This document shows, piece by piece, positions 14,043-18,388 of a DNA stretch of 18,388 bases. Numbering within the stretch: position 1 is the first letter of the stretch; each line of letters starts with the position of its first letter. Source of the DNA: Lachnospiraceae bacterium UBA7027 (lineage in GTDB: Bacteria > Bacillota > Clostridia > Lachnospirales > Lachnospiraceae); NCBI GenBank assembly GCA_002494135.1, contig DLBG01000117.1:1-18388 (forward strand). Reading direction: 5' to 3'. Made by a program: the position numbers and the translations under genes. The notes under the pieces are model-generated. The model searched no databases. It had not been told where the DNA came from and saw nothing but the letters and a program-made list of their open reading frames with translations.

Positions 14043-15395
14043 CTACGCTTTGGGCCGGAAAATTCCTTTGATGAAGTCCTTTATGTACGAACCGTAATCC
14101 AGAAAATCGTATACACCATCCCTTTTAGCCTTCAAAAACAACCGGATCATAAGCCGGTAATAACACCGGTAATACGCTTTCACGCTCAGGTTTTCCGGCT
14201 TGCATACAAGGTGCAGGTAATCGTAATCTCCGGGATTTTGGCTGATGATTCTGTCCTTATAAATCTCACTCTCCGGCAGCCCCATCTCCGGTGTATAAAT
14301 CGAAACCGCCACATGCTTTAATTCATGTTCTTTGATCCACCGGTAAAGATTCGTAAAATCCTTTCTCTGAAAATCCAAATCCAGAATAAACATCGCCATC
14401 ATATGGACGCCGTATTTATGGCAGAGCCGTATGCTCTCTTCGTTATATTTTAAGGTACTGCGTTTATTGTATTTCCCGATGTCCTTTTCGCGGATGGTTT
14501 CCAAACCCACCAGGAAATAGTAAAATCCGATATCCGCCAGTTCTTTCACGATTTCTTCGTGTGTTGCGATAAAATCGCTGCGCCCGTAGCAGATATATTT
14601 TTTACGGATGCCCTTTTTTCGAATCAGACGGATAAAGGTAAGAATCCTCTCCTCGTCATACAGAAAATCGTCGTCTACGATGTAAATGTTGTCGCTTTTG
14701 ATTTCCGCGATTTCTTCCACAACGTCCGCAATGTCACGGCGCGTATACTTTCCCGTATTCATGTGGTTGCGCATGCAGAATTTGCAACGGTACGGACAGC
14801 AGTAGGCGGTGCGCACCCAGGCCGCATGGGGAAGATCCAGATAATTGTAATTGTCCGGATGAGCATCAAAATACGACCGGTTCGGACGTTCCAGGCGATT
14901 GATGTCAAAAAAAACCGCCGGATTGGAAATCCAGTTTCCGTCCTTCTGAAAACAGATATCGTTCATTGCTCCGAGTAAGTCCGGCGCTTCTTTCGTTTTA
15001 TGAATCCTTAAGATTTCGGGAACCTTATACAAATCAAAGGATTTTAAAACATAGTCCACAAACGGCTTCATCAGACGGTCGGAACAAAGCTGAGCATGAA
15101 TCCCGCTAATGATTACAATACAATCCGGGGACTTTTCTTTTGCATACGCGGCATATTCCAAAAGAAAATTTTCCTGAAAATCCCTGCCGGAGAGAAATAC
15201 GGCATCCGGGGCAAATGCGTCGATGACATCGGCTGCTTTGCGGTCTTCAATTTTACCGTCCCAAAGTGCTGCTTCATGGCCTTCCTTTTCAAGAATGGCC
15301 CAGAGATATTCCAGATCCAGGCATTCGTTTTCGATGATACCCTTAAAATTGTATTTGCCTCTGGCCTCTTCGGGATGAATCAAAAGCACTTTCAT
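14043..15395 (-). CDS. Radical SAM enzyme with B12-binding-like N-terminal domain
   Basis: This 450-residue protein has an N-terminal Rossmann-like part of about 130 residues (KVLLIHP; GHEAALWDG; PDAVFLSG; IVIISGIHAQL) with the layout of cobalamin-binding domains, but the DxHxxG histidine motif is missing. The radical SAM core follows with the cluster cysteines C200, C204 and C207 (CPYRCKFC), then YIVDDDFLYD and FLVGLETI, as in B12-type radical SAM (HpnJ/BchE/Tes-like) proteins. It overlaps the ligase gene by 4 bases (ATGA), so the two are translated together. Radical SAM enzymes of this class make or modify unactivated carbon bonds; context suggests an acyl chain or lipid as substrate. Confidence 0.85.
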   Translation of the reverse strand: MKVLLIHPEEARGKYNFKGIIENECLDLEYLWAILEKEGHEAALWDGKIEDRKAADVIDAFAPDAVFLSGRDFQENFLLEYAAYAKEKSPDCIVIISGIHAQLCSDRLMKPFVDYVLKSFDLYKVPEILRIHKTKEAPDLLGAMNDICFQKDGNWISNPAVFFDINRLERPNRSYFDAHPDNYNYLDLPHAAWVRTAYCCPYRCKFCMRNHMNTGKYTRRDIADVVEEIAEIKSDNIYIVDDDFLYDEERILTFIRLIRKKGIRKKYICYGRSDFIATHEEIVKELADIGFYYFLVGLETIREKDIGKYNKRSTLKYNEESIRLCHKYGVHMMAMFILDLDFQRKDFTNLYRWIKEHELKHVAVSIYTPEMGLPESEIYKDRIISQNPGDYDYLHLVCKPENLSVKAYYRCYYRLMIRLFLKAKRDGVYDFLDYGSYIKDFIKGIFRPKA

Positions 15396-17122
15396 GCGTT
15401 ATCCGCCTCTCTCGCAAGTGCCTTCTCCTTCTCCTCGTTGATGAGTTCCTGAAAAGCCACCTTGCCGACCAGTGTTTTCGGCAGTTCCCTGCGGAATTCG
15501 TATTCATAAGGCCAGGAATAACGGGCCAGGTTTTTCTCGCAGTGTTCGCGGATCCGTTTCCGAAGCTCCGGTGTTGCCTCGTACCCGTCCTTTAATACGA
15601 TAAAGGCCTTGGCTACCTGCACCTTTAGCGGATGGTCAATTCCGATGACGCAGGATAAAAGCACCTCGGGAATCTGATCGATTACGTTCTCGACATACTG
15701 CGGATAAACATTATAACCGGAAGAAATAATCATTTTCTTGATTCGCTGTTTAAAATACAGAAATCCCTCTTCATCCATGCAGCCGAGGTCTCCCGTGTGA
15801 AGCCACGTAAGACCGTCGGAATGAACGCGCAAGGCCTGTGCCGTTTCTTCCTCTTCGTTTAAATACCCCTTCATGACGGTGGGGCCGCTTAAAACAATCT
15901 CGCCGTCTTCGCCGTAAGGAAGTTCCTCGAGGGTTTCGGGGTTGATGATTTTATAATACATATCGGGATAGGGAATCCCGATACTGCCGGGCTTATACTT
16001 GTGTGCCGGAATCATGCAGCTTCCGGTAACACACTCCGTAAGGCCGTATCCTTCACGCACCTGTACATCGGCACCGTGGTCTTTTAAAAATGCATCCACC
16101 TTTTCTTTTAAACTCTGGGAGAGAGAGTCTCCTCCGCTGATCACGCAGTGCAGGAATGATAAGTCCACGCCCTCCATGCGTTTATTCTTCATCATGGCTT
16201 CAAAAAGAGAAGGAACACCCGCGATTACATTGGGTTTATTCTTTGTTAACAGTTTATCGAAGCTCGAAGCATCAAACTGCGGCAGAATAATGGAGTTCCC
16301 GCCGAAATACTGCACGGTATGAATACAGATGCCGAGACCGAAGCCGTGGAAAACCGGCATGATGGCAAGAATCCTGTCTCCCTCATGCAGGGTATGACAG
16401 GCCTCGAAACTCTGAATGGCCAGCGCATTGAAATTGCGGTTGGTCAGTTCGATTCCCTTGGGGAACCCGCTGGTACCGCCGGAATAGAGAATGACAGCCG
16501 TATCGTCGGGGCCGCCCTCATGAAACGTTTCTTTCTCATAACGGCGTCCGTTTTTGATAAAATCGCTCCATTTGCAGGCAATGCCACATTTTTCGACCAC
16601 GACCTTGCGCCCTTTGGTTACGTGATAACCGACGCTTAAGGCAATCGGCATGGAGTCCGCAACGCAGACCTGAATCAGTCGTTTTAGTTTCGTATCCGCC
16701 ATGATGTGGCAGACTTTGGAAACCGCCAAATCAATGCATACCAGGATTTCACTTCCGGTTAAATTCAGATAATACTTGATTTCGTTCTCGCCGGAAAGCG
16801 GATGAATCATGTTGGCCACGGCACCGATTTTGCTGATTGCATAAAAGGAAATCAATGCTTCCGGTGTATTGGGCATGCAGACGCTGACGACATCGCCCGC
16901 TTTCACGCCTGACGCTAAAAAAGCCTTTGCCGCCTCCTCAATCTGGGAAATAAACTGTTTATAGGTGACACTGTTCCCGAAATAATCGTAACTGGTAAGT
17001 TTCTCATGCTTTTTTGCACTCTCTTCCAAAAGAGAATAGACGGAATAATCCGGGTATTCCAGATGTTCCCTGACCCCATTGTAGGACGAATACCATGGTG
17101 TTTTAACGGTATCTGCACTCAT
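15392..17122 (-). CDS. Fatty-acyl adenylate-forming ligase (acyl-CoA/ACP synthetase-like)
   Basis: This 576-residue ANL-superfamily enzyme has the ATP/AMP motif ILYSGGTSGFPKGIELTNRN, the GYGLTE motif, LHTGDLGCMDEEGFLYFKQR, KKMIISSGYNVYP at the hinge and a C-terminal catalytic lysine in PKTLVGKVAF. It is best compared with long-chain fatty acid-CoA ligases, which activate a carboxylate as the acyl-adenylate and pass it to CoA or a carrier protein. It overlaps PlsC upstream and the radical SAM gene downstream by 4 bases each, so three steps are tightly coupled. The chain length and thiol acceptor are unknown. Confidence 0.92.
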   Translation of the reverse strand: MSADTVKTPWYSSYNGVREHLEYPDYSVYSLLEESAKKHEKLTSYDYFGNSVTYKQFISQIEEAAKAFLASGVKAGDVVSVCMPNTPEALISFYAISKIGAVANMIHPLSGENEIKYYLNLTGSEILVCIDLAVSKVCHIMADTKLKRLIQVCVADSMPIALSVGYHVTKGRKVVVEKCGIACKWSDFIKNGRRYEKETFHEGGPDDTAVILYSGGTSGFPKGIELTNRNFNALAIQSFEACHTLHEGDRILAIMPVFHGFGLGICIHTVQYFGGNSIILPQFDASSFDKLLTKNKPNVIAGVPSLFEAMMKNKRMEGVDLSFLHCVISGGDSLSQSLKEKVDAFLKDHGADVQVREGYGLTECVTGSCMIPAHKYKPGSIGIPYPDMYYKIINPETLEELPYGEDGEIVLSGPTVMKGYLNEEEETAQALRVHSDGLTWLHTGDLGCMDEEGFLYFKQRIKKMIISSGYNVYPQYVENVIDQIPEVLLSCVIGIDHPLKVQVAKAFIVLKDGYEATPELRKRIREHCEKNLARYSWPYEYEFRRELPKTLVGKVAFQELINEEKEKALAREADNA

Positions 17123-17742
17123 GCCTGTTTCTTTCCTCCGTCTCTGCGATTTCTTCCTTTATTTCGAAGAAGGAGTTTCTCCACCTCCCGGTAAAGTTTT
17201 TCGTTGGCTTCCTCCACGGTCATCCCTTCCACCGAAAAAGGACGGCCGAAGCAGATGGTTAAATCGCGGCTTCTGAATTTATAATCTCCCGTAATGGAAT
17301 ACGGAACAATCGGACAGCCGGATCGCATGGCCATTACTACGGCCCCCGGCTTAAAGGGAAGGAGCAGTTCCTTCGTATAGTTTCTTCCGGCCTCCGGTGA
17401 AACATTTACCGCCGCATTGTTGTTTAAATGCTCTATCGCGGCAACCAAAGCCCCGTGGTTTTTCTTCGCTTCAAGGTCCACGGGAATACTTCCCACGCCC
17501 CGAAAGAACCACCCGAAGGCTCCGTCATGCAGTTCTTTTTTTGCCAGGGTATAAACAACTCTCTTTGTGGAAGAATCCACAAAAATAGGGTCCAGTGCAT
17601 GCTTGTGATTGCCTGCAAGCACAACTGCCCCTTCCTTTGGAATTCTGCCGATATTAATATATACGGGATGAAACCAGACATGAAAAACAAGCGTAAAGAC
17701 AGGTCTTAAAATTCTGTAAAGAATCGGATCGAATCTCCTCAT
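17119..17742 (-). CDS. PlsC-like 1-acyl-glycerol-3-phosphate acyltransferase
   Basis: With the start at MRRFDPIL the protein has 207 residues. Family motifs are H46-x4-D51 in GNHKHALDPI (catalytic), a motif III variant SPEAGRNYT in place of FPEGTRS, and PIVPYSITG. It has one N-terminal hydrophobic segment (LVFHVWFHPVYI) and a basic tail. Upstream in-frame starts at 17796 and 17751 are rejected: the first lies inside the promoter, and the second has its purine run too close. It is the first gene of the lipid operon and overlaps the ligase by 4 bases. It probably acylates a lysophosphatidic acid or a related lipid precursor. Confidence 0.88.
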   Translation of the reverse strand: MRRFDPILYRILRPVFTLVFHVWFHPVYINIGRIPKEGAVVLAGNHKHALDPIFVDSSTKRVVYTLAKKELHDGAFGWFFRGVGSIPVDLEAKKNHGALVAAIEHLNNNAAVNVSPEAGRNYTKELLLPFKPGAVVMAMRSGCPIVPYSITGDYKFRSRDLTICFGRPFSVEGMTVEEANEKLYREVEKLLLRNKGRNRRDGGKKQA

Positions 17743-17778
17743 TACCCCCATACCCTTTCGTGTTTCACATACATAAAA

Positions 17779-17806
17779 ATTATACACGATTCCCATAAAA
17801 AGGCAA
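17779..17806 (-). promoter_or_regulatory. Promoter of the five-gene lipid operon
   Basis: On the minus strand -35 TTGCCT (17806-17801), a 16-base spacer and a perfect -10 TATAAT (17784-17779) predict a start near 17772, about 30 bases before the chosen PlsC start. It faces the DtxR-family promoter, and the two are separated by about 36 bases holding three GTTAG motifs. Confidence 0.65.
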
Positions 17807-17810
17807 ATTG

Positions 17811-17870
17811 GTTAGACAAGCAAAACTTTAGTTAGTTAGCGATTGAAATTGATGCCCGGTATGATATAAT
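17811..17870 (+). promoter_or_regulatory. Promoter of the DtxR-family gene with GTTAG repeats
   Basis: The plus strand has -35 TTGAAA (17843-17848), a 16-base spacer and a perfect -10 TATAAT (17865-17870), with start near 17877. Just upstream GTTAG occurs at 17811, 17831 and 17835 (TTTAGTTAGTTAGC). This recalls the TTAG-rich half-sites of DtxR/MntR operators, though the full palindrome is not present. Autoregulation is possible. Confidence 0.6.
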
Positions 17871-17921
17871 AAGCTTGTATGAACTTACAAACAGTATGCC
17901 AGTACGAAAGGGAGAGACATT

Positions 17922-18323
17922 ATGGATCCGAAAGAATCGGCAGAAGATTATCTTGAAACAATCCTGATTTTAAGCAAAAAACTGCCCGTTGTGCGCTCGG
18001 TGGATATCGCAAACGAACTTGGTTACAAGAAATCCAGTATTTCCGTTGCAATGCGAAAACTCCGTGAAAAGAACCACATTATCATGAACGAAAACGGTTT
18101 CATTACTTTAACTCCGGAAGGAGAAGCCATCGCACGTAAAGTCTATGACAGACATGTGCTTTTCACGAACTGGCTGACCGAACTCGGTGTGGACCGGATG
18201 ACTGCAGCCGAAGATGCCTGCCGCATCGAACACGTCATCAGCGAAGAAAGCTACGATGCGATGAAGAGTTTTATCATCGAACACCACTGCAAAGAGTTCC
18301 GCTCGGACAAGTCCGGCAAATAA
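17922..18323 (+). CDS. DtxR/MntR-family metal-dependent transcriptional regulator
   Basis: This 133-residue protein has an N-terminal winged helix (SVDIANELGYKKSSISVAMRKLREKNHI) followed by the dimerisation/metal domain. Metal ligands can be placed by comparison with MntR: D9, E12, H78, E103 and H104. The position of MntR E99 is C100 (EDACRIEHV), as in DtxR/IdeR, so an iron rather than manganese preference is suggested. There is no C-terminal SH3-like domain. AAAGGGAG precedes the ATG by about 8 bases. It is divergent from the lipid operon. Its targets are not visible here beyond possible self-control. Confidence 0.92.
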   Translation: MDPKESAEDYLETILILSKKLPVVRSVDIANELGYKKSSISVAMRKLREKNHIIMNENGFITLTPEGEAIARKVYDRHVLFTNWLTELGVDRMTAAEDACRIEHVISEESYDAMKSFIIEHHCKEFRSDKSGK

Positions 18324-18344
18324 ACAAAAAATAACAAATCAAAA

Positions 18345-18367
18345 AGGTCTTCCGTTTCGGAAGACCT
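18345..18367 (-). terminator. Terminator for a minus-strand gene beyond the window
   Basis: AGGTCTTCC / GGAAGACCT (18345-18353 and 18359-18367) is a perfect 9-bp stem with a 5-base loop. The T-run (TTTTT from 18345 down to 18341) follows on the minus strand only, so it should end a transcript arriving from the right. It may also help stop the DtxR-family transcript, without a U-tract. Confidence 0.7.
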
Positions 18368-18388
18368 CAGACTACAGACAAACCCATC

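Noticed and set aside
17743..17796. Longer PlsC start giving an 18-residue N-terminal extension
   Set aside because: The upstream ATG at 17796 lies inside the predicted promoter, upstream of the transcription start, and the extra residues do not resemble the family N-terminus.

Overview
The window looks like chromosomal DNA of an anaerobic Clostridia, most likely Lachnospiraceae. This is inferred from moderate GC, strong AGGAGG-type ribosome binding sites, short spacers and close operon packing, and from the gene families: an Rrf2 regulator, a PadR/HAAS/DUF4097 set, a stand-alone HMA protein beside a P1B ATPase, and an AarF kinase without visible quinone genes. I see no rRNA, tRNA, CRISPR array, insertion sequence or phage gene. 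The species cannot be named from the sequence.

Region 1 (1-2422) is a sulfur-assimilation locus. On the minus strand, a strong promoter leads into a 36-codon leader ORF (1691-1801) with a tandem Cys-Cys, then an intrinsic terminator (1630-1661), then metY and the start of cysK. The terminator's 3' arm has an exact 9-base copy inside the leader ORF, which allows an antiterminator. This is the layout of ribosome-mediated attenuation responding to cysteine. Divergently transcribed is an Rrf2 regulator with three cysteines in an Fe-S-like arrangement. ACCTA/TAGGT dyads lie over both promoters, so the operon may be controlled at initiation and again at termination.

Region 2 (2456-4919) is a minus-strand operon of padR, a HAAS-like membrane protein and a DUF4097 repeat protein, with its own promoter and a cluster of repeated TGTCGT operator-like motifs. 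Region 3 (4959-9420) is a minus-strand housekeeping run: a phasin-like small protein, an AarF/UbiB kinase-like protein, mnmA, a small lipoprotein and a Cof-type HAD phosphatase, closed by a terminator. Region 4 (9365-12692) is a metal-efflux locus: an HMA chaperone-like protein and a Zn/Cd/Pb-type P1B ATPase on the minus strand, divergent from a regulator that fuses an ArsR/SmtB domain to an AraC-type DNA-binding domain through a His/Cys-rich linker.

Region 5 (12649-17806) is a compact five-gene minus-strand operon that reads as lipid chemistry: PlsC-like acyltransferase, acyl-adenylate ligase, radical SAM enzyme with a B12-binding-like N-terminus, CDP-alcohol phosphatidyltransferase, and a protein resembling permuted NlpC/P60 (LRAT-like) enzymes. 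I do not recognise it as a characterised pathway; a modified membrane lipid is the simplest reading. Divergent from it is a DtxR/MntR-family metal regulator (17922-18323). The window ends with a terminator for a minus-strand gene lying to the right.

The observations most worth following are the cysteine leader-peptide attenuator before metY, the lipid operon with its radical SAM enzyme, and the ArsR-AraC fusion.
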